This document shows, one piece after another, positions 31,950 to 43,881 of a stretch of DNA of 64,000 bases. Origin of the DNA: Zanthoxylum bungeanum. Its lineage: Eukaryota; Streptophyta; Magnoliopsida; Sapindales; Rutaceae. Where the stretch lies: contig SKCR01051205.1 of the NCBI GenBank assembly GCA_019454045.1, forward strand, positions 434,001 to 498,000, read 5' to 3'. A program made the translations under genes and the position numbers. Below the pieces are notes generated by a model. The model ran no database searches, was not told where the DNA came from, and saw only the letters and a list, made by a program, of their open reading frames with translations. Every line of letters begins with the position of its first letter. Position 1 is the first letter of the stretch.

Positions 31950-34479
31950 TGTTAGGGTTGGTGCTCCGAGTGCCAATCCGGATCGTATTTATGTCTGATT
32001 CATAAATACGAGCAGTTCAATTTTCCATAATATTACCAATTTTACTGGTAGCACCCTTGTCTTTTATACACTTATTCGATCTAATCTCGATTAGATTGAA
32101 ACTGAATCTGATTTAGTGATACATGTATATTAGACAAAGACCCTAGGATTTACAATATAGTGCGCAGTTACAACGTAGTTTGTAATTGACATTGGGAAGC
32201 GCACTATTAGTTGTATATCCTTAAATAAAGTTCCTGGTCAAGATTTACTAACACGGGTCGGTTAGTAAAATCCGCTGAGACCAGTACATGTCGTATATCG
32301 TGACTTGGTCCGATGGTTTATCCCAGTGAACCATGAGTCTCGGGAGACTCGTATAGACATGTAGGTGTTTATTTGATAAGACACTGAACGACTCATTGAA
32401 GGTTTCCTAATAGATGATACACCAACGTCAATAGGAACCTTCTCGAGTTGAGCGAGCATAGTGGTCCTTCGACTTGAGATACCACAGTGGGATATATGAG
32501 TTATCCTCCACACTTTGATGGCAGTCACGTCAACGATCTATTCATGATCAGACCTCCGCCTGTTCGTTGGGTGTGGACTGATGCTCATGATATCCAGTGC
32601 GTATCAAGATAGGATCCGTCAGTCCTGTGTACAGGGCATATGCATCCAACACGTGTTTACGATCTAGTAAATCCATGGCCGTGGTATAACGTCGGAAACC
32701 AGTTCCGAGTGTTATTTTAAGATCGTAAAAGAAAAGTCGACTGTATTATATCGAACGGATTTGACGTTCTGATCTATATCACAGGTATAATACGGATGGC
32801 CTGTGACGGAGGGATTATACATATGCTATGACCTCGACTTGCATAGTTTAGCGAGATTATCTGTGGTCATCATAATCCATGAGTGGGTGGATTATGGACA
32901 CGAAATTGGATTTCGTGACGGATAAACCTAAGCTTAGAGAGTCCCACAATATGAAGTGTACTCGTTGAGCACTTGGGCAACGCGAAATGAATAATACAGA
33001 TTATTCATAATACTTCACCGGATTAAATGAGTTAATTTGGATCGTTTAATCGTTAAACGACAACACATGCAATTAGGGAATTTTGTCCGCTAATAATTAT
33101 TGTGTATTTGTATTTGATACATAATACGATTAGATACACATTAATTATTTGTCAAATGAGATTTTGACACATGCCATAATATATGTATTTATTATTTAAT
33201 GTAAATAAAAATACATATATGATTATTATTTAATATCTAGTTTTAAATGTTAAATAATTAAATAATTAAATTTTTAAACTTTATCCATTTTTCATTAAGT
33301 ATATGATACATGGTGATAAATCATTGGACAAATGGCATGAGTTTAATTACACCTTATTCATGTCCAATTTTGATTGGATAATTATAAAGTGATAAAGCTT
33401 TAATTTGATTAAATTTTAGTTGACAAAATTGCACCCTTGACCACTCATTTTCGTCATATATAAAGGCAAAGAAAAAAATAGTTTTTCATTATCTTCACTT
33501 CTCTCCACTGCCGAAACAAGCTAAAAAATATGGTTTTGAAAATTTGTTTCAAAATCTTGAAGATTTGAAGGAAAAGATCAAAGGACAAGCTTAGGAAATA
33601 AGAGATTAAAAGGTAATCTTTTAACCCAAAGCTTAGAAATATGATTTCTTATTTCCTTTTTATTTAGAAAGTGTTCTAGGGTTTCTTTCAAATCTAAAAA
33701 TTTGGGGCTTGTTGTTTGGTGGATGGATTGGAAGTTAAGATGCATGTGTGTAGTTATTTTTGATGGAATTAGTGTAATTTCATTCCAATTTGTTCAAATT
33801 ATTGTTGGACATTTTGTTGCCATTCTAGAGTTGTTGATCCACTCTAAATAGCCTAGAATTGTTCTAGAGTTATTCATTTATGGTGGGATTCATTGGTGAT
33901 GGATTAATTAGATAATCTTGTTGAAATTTGGATTAAAGCATGAAAAAATGACAAATTCGGTTACTGTTTTCAGACCTGGAAATGTTACTGATTTTGTGGT
34001 GAATTGTTGTCTTTAGAATGTTATGGATGTAATTTGGGGGTGTTGGCACAATTGCCGGAAAGTGTTTCCGACTTGAAATAAGCGAAACGGCAAAAACAAA
34101 ACGGCTTTACCGTGGTGGATTGTGAGCCAACCGGGTGACGGCTGTGAAAACAATGATTCTGTCACTGTTCATTCAGCCCGTGAACTGCCCCGACACTATT
34201 GTAGCTGACCTGGGCAGTTTCCATAAGTGTCAGGTAGTCGGTTCGGTCAAAAACGCGTTTTAGGCAATTTTGCGGAAAAACAGTTTTCGTAAAAGTTTCG
34301 CGAGTTTTCAACTATATTTATGTTAATATATGATATTAAATAAATTGGTTTAGGTAATATATGAATAAATTATTCATATTAGATATTGAATAATTTATTC
34401 GGTATTTTGAAAAAGTTTTAAAATACGATATCGCCCGGACCCGCGCTTCCGCTGCGCCCCGACCCCAAACCCCCCAACA
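31950..34479 (+). repeat. 5' LTR of Copia-1
   Basis: TGTTAGGGTTGGTGCTCC to CCCCCCAACA. TATA-like ATATATAAAGG at about 33456-33466. Compared with the 3' copy, single-base losses in short homopolymers cluster between about 33180 and 34200. Confidence 0.93.
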
Positions 34480-34483
34480 AAAA

Positions 34484-34498
34484 TGGTATCAGAGCGGT
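34484..34498 (+). promoter_or_regulatory. Primer-binding site of Copia-1
   Basis: TGGTATCAGAGCGGT, complementary in type to the 3' end of initiator tRNA-Met as in most plant copia elements, four bases after the LTR. Confidence 0.93.
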
Positions 34499-37400
34499 CT
34501 GATGCTTCATCCATTTCATTATTCATGCTGATATATGATATTTAATCCAATTTATTTTTCGCACATGCATGTAATCTAGATATATTTCTTTACTTTTCGG
34601 TTCTACGCTAATGGAAATGTAACGAAATTTAATGGTTAAATTAGTTATTTTCTAAGGTATTGAAATGTTTAGAAAATGATTTAGATTAAAATTTCTGCAT
34701 TGGATGTAGAGTGGTTTTCCGTGGGAAAATCCCCGTGTTTTAATATGGCTGTAAAGTAACGTGTATTGGATACATGTTCCTTGGTCCGCCTTGTCAATAC
34801 GGATGAAAATGATTTCCTGATGCTATAGCTGTATCGTGCCAAAGCTGTGCAGTTATGGTTGATGGTAGTTCATTTGTGCCGGTAGAACTTATATGATAAG
34901 AGACAAATTCAAGTGAAAATGGAAATCCTGAACGTGCCAAAGCTGTCAGGACTACACCGGTAGCTTGAGTTTGTCATTGACAAGTGAAGCCTTGATACGC
35001 CTCCCTGTGAACGTGCCAAAGCTGTCACAGCGAGAAACGGTCAGGACCAAAACCAGGAGTCACTGGTGAGTGATTGACAAAAAGTGGTCTACCTAATGAA
35101 TATACGTAGACGAGAACGTGCCAAAGCTGTGAGTCGAAATATATTCATGGGATCCTACTCTCACTATGGAATTCGATTTAATTATTGAATTCCCGTTGTC
35201 CGTTGGGGATTACGGTATTACGTAAGTAGTGGGAGACACTGCTGGGTTTAAAAATCCATAACTCAAGCGGTGCATAATTTTATGGAATTCTGCTTTCGTT
35301 TTCTTTTATTCTATATTGTTTAGAGATTTATACTTCTAATCCACTGCATTTATATTCTTGAATATATATTTTCTGACTTTACTTATGGGTTCGCAGTTCT
35401 AGAATAGATTCTAGAAAGACAGTAGACTTATGTATTGTTAGATTAGTTAAAACCATCGGGAACTATTGTTCTGATTTTCTTGAAAATCAAGATGGTTTGT
35501 GACTTAGTTTCTAAGTCACGATTAGGTAATCTAAAGGATATCTGTCTAGGATATTATTCAGTTAGAATTTTTTCTTATGCAGATAAGATTGACACGAATC
35601 AGTTCATGTCTTGAGATTCTTGACTGGCACTAAGAAAATCCCTTTAGTATTTGTTTATCCTTTAATGACATTTCTTTTCTTTTAGTGACTTTTAGAAGTC
35701 ACGTGTCTGACACAATTTGCTAATCATTATTTACAATTGTTGTGAATAATTGAAGGCAAATTATAAAGCTTAAGAAATGAGATATGTATAGTTGTGTATA
35801 GAGAATATCGATTCTCACTATATGAAAACTATAGGTATTGGATACCGGATCTCCCGTCTAGCTATTTAAAATAATGTTCAATAATTGTTTTGATATTTGA
35901 TATCAGAACTTGTGACTATTGGATAGTTACTTGTCTGTATAAACAGTTGTTACATATTTTAAAACGACTAGTAGTGTCATTGATGAAAGATATACATGAA
36001 GAAAAATATTCGGTAAAATAAATAACTTAGAACTATGTTTTATGAGGTTTTATCATAAAAACATTAGATGCTTATTCTGTATGGTAAAGGGTGGTATGAT
36101 ACAAGATCACACCACATATCCTTATCCATTTAATGAATATTCTATTCAGGATGTGATTAAATCTCATTTAACCGATGATTGTCATTGAACCACCGATTCA
36201 TTAAACTAATACATTGGATGTATGTGGTTTAATGAATTGCTAATTGCCTTAGAGAGTTTTCCTTGCCCGTATTAGTTAATGAATTGTCATTACTTAGTTA
36301 CGTGTTTCTAATAGAGAACATGTTGAACGTCTTGAATTGTTCAAGAACTGTCAATATGTTTCTAATGAAGCTTAGATAGAGTATTTTGAATAGTTCAAAG
36401 ATATTTTATCTGTAGTATTGAAAACTTTGTCTTTTAAAATTCATGCGCGTCTTTGAATTGTTCAAAGATGTTTGATCTGATCAAACGTATGAATTTAAGG
36501 CAATTAGTCTAAGGTTATTTAATGAATTTGATTCTTACTCAATATTAAACTTATGCGATTCCATTGTGATGGAATTGGCCAGTGGGAGTTATTGAATCTT
36601 ATATGATTTGATTCGTTGATATTGAGTGTTACCGAATTATTTTTCAATACTCTTGGGATTATGCTCCAGAAACACTAATTCATCTATTTAATTAAGGTTC
36701 CATTGTTTCTACAATAACATAAATGATGTGTATAGTAGAAAATTCGAATCTTGAAAAGTTTGAGATTTGAAACTTTCTTTTGTATAAGTTGTTATTTAAT
36801 TGAAAGTACTTGCGCCTCGGAGGTACAAGTGAGAAGTTTATCATTTATTCTATTTAATAGAATATTGTATTATATTTGATAGAATATATTTTCTACGATC
36901 CCGAGTAATAAAATATTTTATTACTTGGTGGTCGACATTAGATGTTGACCATTATAGAAAGGACTTGACTTAGTGAAGTCAAATGTGAGAATGATAAATT
37001 CTGATGGAACTACATAATTAATAAGATGAAAAGACCCTTAGACAATTTTTGTATAAGTTTAATAGGATGTCAGAATCATTTACAAAGTATCTGATACTTA
37101 ATGGTTCTTATGTTTTCTTATCGAAGAAAATTATCCTATAACTTATAGTGGGAGCGATATTTGATATCGATTTCGGAAATTACCATTGAACCATAGATCT
37201 AAGATTGTTCATGGCTTACGACGATCAAGTTTTGAACTTGATTGGGCTTTCGTTATGAATAGTTCATAAAATGTACAAATTGTTTGCGCAGCAAAAGCAC
37301 AGTGAGCTCATAAAAGTTTGACCTTTATAGTATGACAGTGAGAAAGGTTATGCTCAGTAGTCTATTGTAGATTCTGAGAAAACTTGTCTCTTGTCGCACT

Positions 37401-38690
37401 GTTTGGACAATTAAGGATATGTTGGTTAATGTCAATATTAAACTGTATTTTGGCTAAAGAATGCAAAGTGGCGTTCTTGAGTGATTTCTTCGAATGAGAT
37501 ATCCGTTGTGATTTCTTTGTTTGAATAGTTCATTCTAGAATAGCCCTAGAGTTTGTATTCTGCTAAGATCACAGTTTGATATACTAGCTTATAGAGCCTA
37601 TTGTAGACTCAGATAAGCCTTCCAGAAATTCGTGCTCTCTGTTTTTGATATTAGTCAGATTGTCTGATTTTATCGAAGTATAGAGAATACGTATTTATCA
37701 GTAGGGTCAGTGGGAGCATACAAATTTCTTTCTAGTATTATATATATCCTTAAGTCTTCTTTTCTCCGTGGAATCAGTGGGAGTAGTTCTGTTATATTTG
37801 ATATAAAGTTTCATATATGATATAAAACTAAGGGACTTATGAGATACTCTCATTAGTCGCATATTAGATAGAATCTAATAAAGGACACATCAAGACTATC
37901 TGTATGACAATTAGTATAATTGTTTGACAGTTAACGTGTCTTTTATGTATATAGTATTCATCTTTCGTAAAGGATGATTCCTTTCTCGAAAGAGAGATTG
38001 ATTAGAATATCTAGTCAATTATATGCATCATTGGATGATGGCGTAATGAATGCTATATTATGTGCGATTAAAGATATCAATTTAATCGTAATTGTTACGA
38101 GTTATTTTGATATTCAATAGACCATATGATGGTTCTAGAAACATTTTCTTTGTGATATTTGAGATATTAAGATTGAGTTTCCCATTCATGGAGAATTTAG
38201 TCAGCAACCATAAGGTCAGATTAGTTTTGATTCTAATTATGACATTAGATAATCTATGTCATATAAAGTCAGAAAAGATGCAGTGGGAGTGTCACCGTTG
38301 GTTCTACTGAATTAGTGGAATCAGTTGCAACTTATGAAGTATTGACTTATGAAGTTGCAAAGTGACCTCAATGATTAGAAGTGTTGATATTAGTTTTGTG
38401 CTTGCGGTTGTCTTAAAGTATTTGGATTTGATTTCTAAACACATAGATAACTTAGAAGCTATAACACAATACTAATATAGCATTAGAGTCATATTTATGT
38501 AAAATTTGGATTCTACAGAATATGAATGATGCTGTTAAGGAAAACGGTTGGGTTTGTTTGACAGACTCGATTTCTTAAAGCAGGCTTACTTGTTCATGCC
38601 TACCTCTTGAGTGCTGGTGAGCTCTTGAGGGCCATGAGTATATGATATACATTGAAGATGTGTATAGGATACCATGGATTGGCACTAGAG
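34499..38690 (+). other. Copia-1 interior, noncoding
   Basis: Stops are dense in all frames and the longest open frame is 72 codons. The word CGTGCCAAAGCTGT occurs at 34835, 34933, 35012 and 35117. AGTGGGAG occurs at 35228, 36581, 37147, 37709, 37776 and 38282, and again in the PPT at 38693. No protein family motif recognised. Confidence 0.8.
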
Positions 38691-38704
38691 CAAGTGGGAG
38701 AAAT
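38690..38704 (+). promoter_or_regulatory. Polypurine tract of Copia-1
   Basis: GCAAGTGGGAGAAAT immediately before the 3' LTR, of the typical plant copia type. Confidence 0.88.
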
Positions 38705-41244
38705 TGTTAGGGTTGGTGCTCCGAGTGCCAATCCGGATCGTATTTATGTCTGATTCATAAATACGAGCAGTTCAATTTTCCATAATATTACCAATTTTAC
38801 TGGTAGCACCCTTGTCTTTTATACACTTATTCGATCTAATCTCGATTAGATTGAAACTGAATCTGATTTAGTGATACGTGTATATTAGACAAAGACCCTA
38901 GGATTTACAGTATAGTGCGCAGTTACAACATAGTTTGTAATTGACATTGGGAAGCGCACTATTAGTTGTATATCCTTAAATAAAGTTCCTGGTCAAGATT
39001 TACTAACACGGGTCGGTTAGTAAAATCCGCTGAGACCAGTACATGTCGTATATCGTGACTTGGTCCGATGGTTTATCCAGTGAACCATGAGTCTCGGGAG
39101 ACTCGTATAGACATGTAGGTGTTTATTTGATAAGACACTGAACGACTCATTGAAGGTTTCCTAATAGATGGTACACCAACGTCAATAGGAACCTTCTCGA
39201 GTTGAGCGAGCATAGTGGTCCTTCGACTTGAGATACCACAGTGGGATATATGAGTTATCCTCCACACTTTGATGGCAGTCACGTCAACGATCTATTCATG
39301 ATCAGACCTCCGCCTGTTCGTTGGGTGTGGACTGATGCTCATGATATCCAGTGCGTATCAAGATAGGATCCGTCAGTCCTGTGTACAGGGCATAGGCATC
39401 CAACACGTGTTTACGATCTAGTAAATCCATGGCCGTGGTATAACGTCGGAAACCAGTTCCGAGTGTTATTTTAAGATCGTAAAAGAAAAGTCGACTGTAT
39501 TATATCGAACGGATTTGACGTTCTGATCTATATCACAGGTATAATACGGATGGCCTGTGACGGAGGGATTATACATATGCTATGACCTCGACTTGCATAG
39601 TTTAGCGAGATTATCTGTGGTCATCATAATCCATGAGTGGGTGGATTATGGACACGAAATTGGATTTCGTGACGGATAAACCTAAGCTTAGAGAGTCCCA
39701 CAATATGAAGTGTACTCGTTGAGCACTTGGGCAACGCGAAATGAATAATACAGATTATTCATAATACTTCACCGGATTAAATGAGTTAATTTGGATCGTT
39801 TAATCGTTAAACGACAACACATGCAATTAGGGAATTTTGTCCGCTAATAATTATTGTGTATTTGTATTTGATACATAATACGATTAGATACACATTAATT
39901 ATTTGTCAAATGAGATTTTGACACATGCCATAAATATATGTATTTATTATTTAATGTAAATAAAAATACATATATGATTATTATTTAATTATCTAGTTAT
40001 TTAAATGTTAAATAATTAAATAATTAAATTTTTAAACTTTATCCATTTTTCATTAAGTATATGATACATGGTGATAAATCATTGGGACAAATGGCATGAG
40101 TTTAATTACACCTTATTCATGTCCAATTTTGATTGGATAATTATAAAGTGATAAAGCTTTAATTTGATTAAATTTTAAGTTGACAAAATTGCACCCTTGA
40201 CCACTCATTTTCGTCCATATATAAAGGAAAAGAAAAAAATAGTTTTTTCATTATCTTCCACTTCTCTCCACTGCCGAAACAAGCTAAAAAATATGGGTTT
40301 GAAAATTTGTTTCAAAATCTTGAAGATTTGAAGGAAAAGATCAAAGGACAAGCTTAGGAAATAAGAGATTAAAAGGTAATCTTTTAACCCAAAGCTTAGA
40401 AATATGATTTCTTATTTCCTTTTTTATTTAGAAAGTGTTCTAGGGTTTCTTTCAAATCTAAAAATTTGGGGCTTTGTTGTTTGGTGGATGGATTGGAAGT
40501 TAAGATGCATGTGTGAAGTAGTATTTTGATGGAATTAGTGTAATTTCATTCCAATTTGTTCAAATTATTGTTGGACATTTTTGTTGCCATTCTAGAGTTG
40601 TTGATCCACTCTAAATAGCCTAGAATTGTTCTAGAGTTATTCATTTATGGTGGGATTCATTTGGTGATGGATTAATTAGATTAATCTTGTTGAAATTTGG
40701 ATTAAAGCATGAAAAAATGACAAATTCGGTTACTGTTTTCAGACCTGGAAATGTTACTGATTTTGTGGTGAAATTGTTGTCTTTAGAATGTTTTGGATGT
40801 AATTTGGGTGTTGGCACAATTGCCGGAAAGTGTTTCCGACTTGAAATAAGCGAAAACGGCCAAAAACGGCTTTACCGGGTGGATTGTGAGCCAACCGGGT
40901 GACGGCTGTGAAAACAATGATTCTGTCACTGTTAATTCAGCCCGTGAACTGCCCCGACACTATTGTAGCTGACCTGGGCATTTTCCATAAGTGTCAGGTA
41001 GTCGGTTCGGTCAAAAACGCGTTTTAGGCAATTTTGCGGAAAAAAACAGTTTTCGTAAAAGTTTCGCGAGTTTTCAACTATATTTATGTTAATATATGAT
41101 ATTAAATAAATTGGTTTAGGTAATATATGAATAAATTATTCATATTAGATATTGAATAATTTATTCGGTATTTTGAAAAAGTTTTAAAATACGATATCGC
41201 CCGGACCCGCGCTTCCGCTGCGCCCCGACCCCAAAACCCCAACA
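38705..41244 (+). repeat. 3' LTR of Copia-1
   Basis: 2,540 bp with the same ends as the 5' copy (TGTTAGGG...CCCCAACA), followed by GGGTT. Confidence 0.95.
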
Positions 41245-41484
41245 GGGTTGACATCGGGGTTGGTGCTTATAATTCTAAATAATTAGGTAAATATTTGTTA
41301 TTTTAATTTGAAAACTAAGTTGATTTTATCTTGCACCTATATTATATGATAAAAAAAAGTTGGAATATATTTACTACTTGTATGAAACATATTAGTTAAA
41401 AATCATATTTACAACACAATATCTATTTTTATTTCCGAAATGCAATTTTTTCATTGCAACTATAACTTAAAAACCACATTCCTT

Positions 41485-42153
41485 TGTGTTACAGGTAAAA
41501 TGGGCTCCGTATCATATTGGGTCCATCCACAAGAAACAGGCCCACCAACACCAAATGACTTAATAGAAAGAAGGTCAAGATCGTAAGGTTCGGAACAGGC
41601 TCAGCTCAATTGTTGTATGGAATACCGCATCGGTCTCATCGAGACCTTCGAGGAAACGACCTTGAGGATATGACTAACTCATCCAGATCGCAGGGCACCA
41701 ACGACAAATACCCAGGTATCCGTGCGCACAGGTCACATGTCGCTTCATATCATTCGAAAACCTTATACCACGAGGAGCGCCCTCAAAGAGTTCAATTAAG
41801 GAAAAGTAAACTACTTCAACGGTTATACAATTTAAGAACTATAATAAATCCCATTAAAATATAGGTGATTATTACCCATAAATTTAGTAACAGTCACCAC
41901 ATTCAAATCTTGGGTGACATTTCTCTCCACTCAAAAAACAGTATAAATAAGAGAAGATTCTAATTGTAAAAAAGAAAAAAAAAAGATACCAAAAGCTTTG
42001 TCAAATTTCCACGAGAACTCCAAATATAATTCCAAATTCATCAGAAAGATTGGATTATGGACATAGGACTTAAATTTTCTGAACCACATAAAGTCATGGC
42101 TCCGTTTATTCTTTTTACACATATTTAGTGTTGATTGATTTTGGTTGTCAATA
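41485..42153 (+). repeat. 5' LTR of Tat-C
   Basis: Aligns throughout with 52661-53330 (CAAGAAACAGGCCCACCAAC, GGAAACGACCTTGAGGA, GCCCTCAAAGAGT, AGTATAAATAAGAGAAGATT). TATA-like GTATAAATAAG lies near 41941. The terminal ACA is mutated to ATA. Confidence 0.85.
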
Positions 42154-42650
42154 TTTTACCGTTAGTAGGAGGGCCCTGAGGAAATTCCAAGAATTCCAAT
42201 TGCAAGCCAGCGAATAAGCGGTGACGGTCGCGCATCCTCAAGCAGCAACACATGATGAAGAAGCTCACAAGCGAAATCCGACGGCATACCTCCTATAATC
42301 CCTCGGATTTTGAGCCAAACTAGAGAAGGAGAAGACGCGGGCCAGCCTCTCGACCTTTAAGTGTGGGTCCAGAGGTAGAATGAACTAGAGAATACCATAC
42401 GAGAAGTACTACGGACGGTGCAACGTTTGGCTCAAAACCAACCAAGACACGAGCTGCAGGTCAGGGGACCGTCAGGTTCTCGTGAAGCGATCGGCATCAA
42501 TCATGAACTCTCTCAGCAACTGTCATCGTGAAGCCATGATATTTAGGAGAGTCAAGACAGCCACGACAACGAGTGGAAAGACACGCAAGAGATGACGTGT
42601 TCGAGCACAAAGGTAGCGATCATGGTTCTTTAATTTTAATTAACGACCTT
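42154..42650 (+). pseudogene. gag: Tat-C gag-like remnant
   Basis: Scattered readable pieces such as ELENTIREVLRTVQRLAQNQP (about 42377-42440) and GSREAIG resemble the coiled N-terminal part of Tat-lineage Gag, by position and composition. Several stops. No core gag domain seen. Assigned mainly from its location just after the PBS. Confidence 0.4.
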
Positions 42651-42661
42651 GGTTGTCATCA

Positions 42662-42716
42662 GGTGTAGCTCAGTGGGGATTGAGGCGAGTAGTCAGCCTA
42701 CTGTTCGCAAGACCCT
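42662..42716 (+). other. tRNA-like box A/B segment
   Basis: TAGCTCAGTGGG matches the box A consensus fully, and TGTTCGCAAGACC about 37 bp later resembles box B weakly. There is no A-rich tail nearby, so this is either a SINE head fragment or chance. Confidence 0.3.
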
Positions 42717-42730
42717 TCCCTTTATCTACC

Positions 42731-43198
42731 TCAGTACGACCTCGCTTGAGAGGTGGAAGTTGAGCAAAGGGATAATCTGTGGGGGTAATTGCTCACGAAG
42801 CCGAAGAAAGAGTATGATCTGTTGAATCTCTGGCTCGCCTTCCTTTCCTTGTACTGACAATATTGAGTGAGTGCCACTTGAGCTCGAGGTGCTGCTACTA
42901 GAAATGATTTCGTGCACGTACTGTGTTGGCATAAATAGAGAGGTTCCTTCATGCCCAACGCTTGATGACTCGATGCCTTTGGCTTGACCTGAGCAACCTT
43001 GTGACGGTGGTCACTAATCTCGCTACACCACGCGTAGCTGGGACCGCATGTGGATGGTGCAAGTCTGAAGCTAACCAGAGCCTCCTCAGTGACATGATTC
43101 AAGGCTTCAAGGTACTGCATCATGTCGAGACTTATTTGCTCGTCCGAATCAAGCTTCTTTTGCGACTGTATTCCTTATTTAAAAAGAAAAATAGTGGT
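42731..43198 (-). pseudogene. Tat-C antisense ORF, distal part
   Basis: An open stretch on the minus strand (about 43165-42731) contains MMQYLEALNHVTEEALVSF and later EPEIQQI-type sequence in a second frame. I do not recognise the protein. It continues, in the antisense direction, from the Transposase_28-like part right of Tat-D (51430-50910), which was inserted between them, so it is probably the C-terminal part of the same ORF. Confidence 0.45.
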
Positions 43199-43800
43199 TG
43201 TACGGGCCAAATTTGGGCCCAAGGGTAAAATCGACATTTCATATCTGGGCCAACCACAAAACCAGAAACCAGAAACCCATTAATAAGTCCAGTTTGAGAA
43301 TCAATATTGGACCGAGAGACCTCATAAGCCCAAGCCCATTGTCACTGAAAGACCAGATCAAGATGGTCTACAGACTCACCGGTTACCAAACTGGAAAAAC
43401 GCCTAAGCTCATAAACCATTTCCATTAAATTGAATGTTACAGAGATTCCAACGGGCAGAAGAAGAGTAAATGAGCCTACCTCAAAGGCCCTATAAAAGGA
43501 AAAAGGTATGGGCTTGGAGAGGAGAAACGAATATATTTAATTCTCTGGTATTTCGCCCTCGATTCATAAAACACCACACCGCCCTCACGGCAAACAAACG
43601 GAGATTGAGGTAATTTTAAATCTTGTTCTTCCTACTTTCCTCTCATCCACATTACTGACTTGGGCGTTGGAGAGCCTACGGCTTCCACCACACCGGTGGG
43701 CAGTACTCCCAGCTCATCATTCCCTCGTTTTGCAGGTTCGCTAGTGCCCCTAAAATTCAGATTCTCAATTGTGGACTTCAGGCGAGAACCAGCATCCACA
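43199..43800 (+). repeat. 5' LTR of Tat-D
   Basis: 602 bp, TGTACGGGCC...AGCATCCACA, with TATA box TATAAAAGG at 43491. It has the same LTR architecture as Tat-B, including the CCACCACACCGGTGG hairpin and GT-AG interval 43610-43735. Confidence 0.93.
43610..43735 (+). other. Candidate leader intron within the Tat-D LTR
   Basis: 126 bp GT-AG interval: donor TTGAG|GTAATT, acceptor CCCTCGTTTTGCAG|GTTCG. Counterpart of 17353-17481 in Tat-B. Unproven. Confidence 0.4.
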
Positions 43801-43803
43801 ATT

Positions 43804-43820
43804 TGGCACCCACCGTGGGG
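43804..43820 (+). promoter_or_regulatory. Primer-binding site region of Tat-D
   Basis: TGGCACCCACCGTGGGG three bases after the LTR. It shares the TGGC start and GTGGGG end with the Tat-B site, but the middle differs, so it either uses another tRNA or has mutated. Confidence 0.6.
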
Positions 43821-43881
43821 CCTTAGCGAATTATAGCGAACAAAGATCTCTCAATTCACTCTCCATTCAAAACAATTGCTA

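Larger units (their letters stand above)
31950..41244 (+). mobile_element. Copia-1: large non-autonomous Ty1/copia-type LTR element
   Basis: A 9,295 bp element between GGGTT duplications (31945-31949 and 41245-41249). It has LTRs of 2,530 and 2,540 bp, a TGGTATCAGAGC priming site and a polypurine tract AGTGGGAG. The 4.2 kb interior contains no recognisable gag, protease, integrase or RT on either strand, so it is a LARD-like element relying on enzymes in trans. Copia affiliation rests on the PBS and PPT types. LTR similarity is high, so it is fairly recent. Confidence 0.93.

Noticed and set aside
42662..42716. Functional tRNA gene
   Set aside because: Only box A fits well. No acceptor stem pairing, anticodon arm or full T-arm could be folded by eye.
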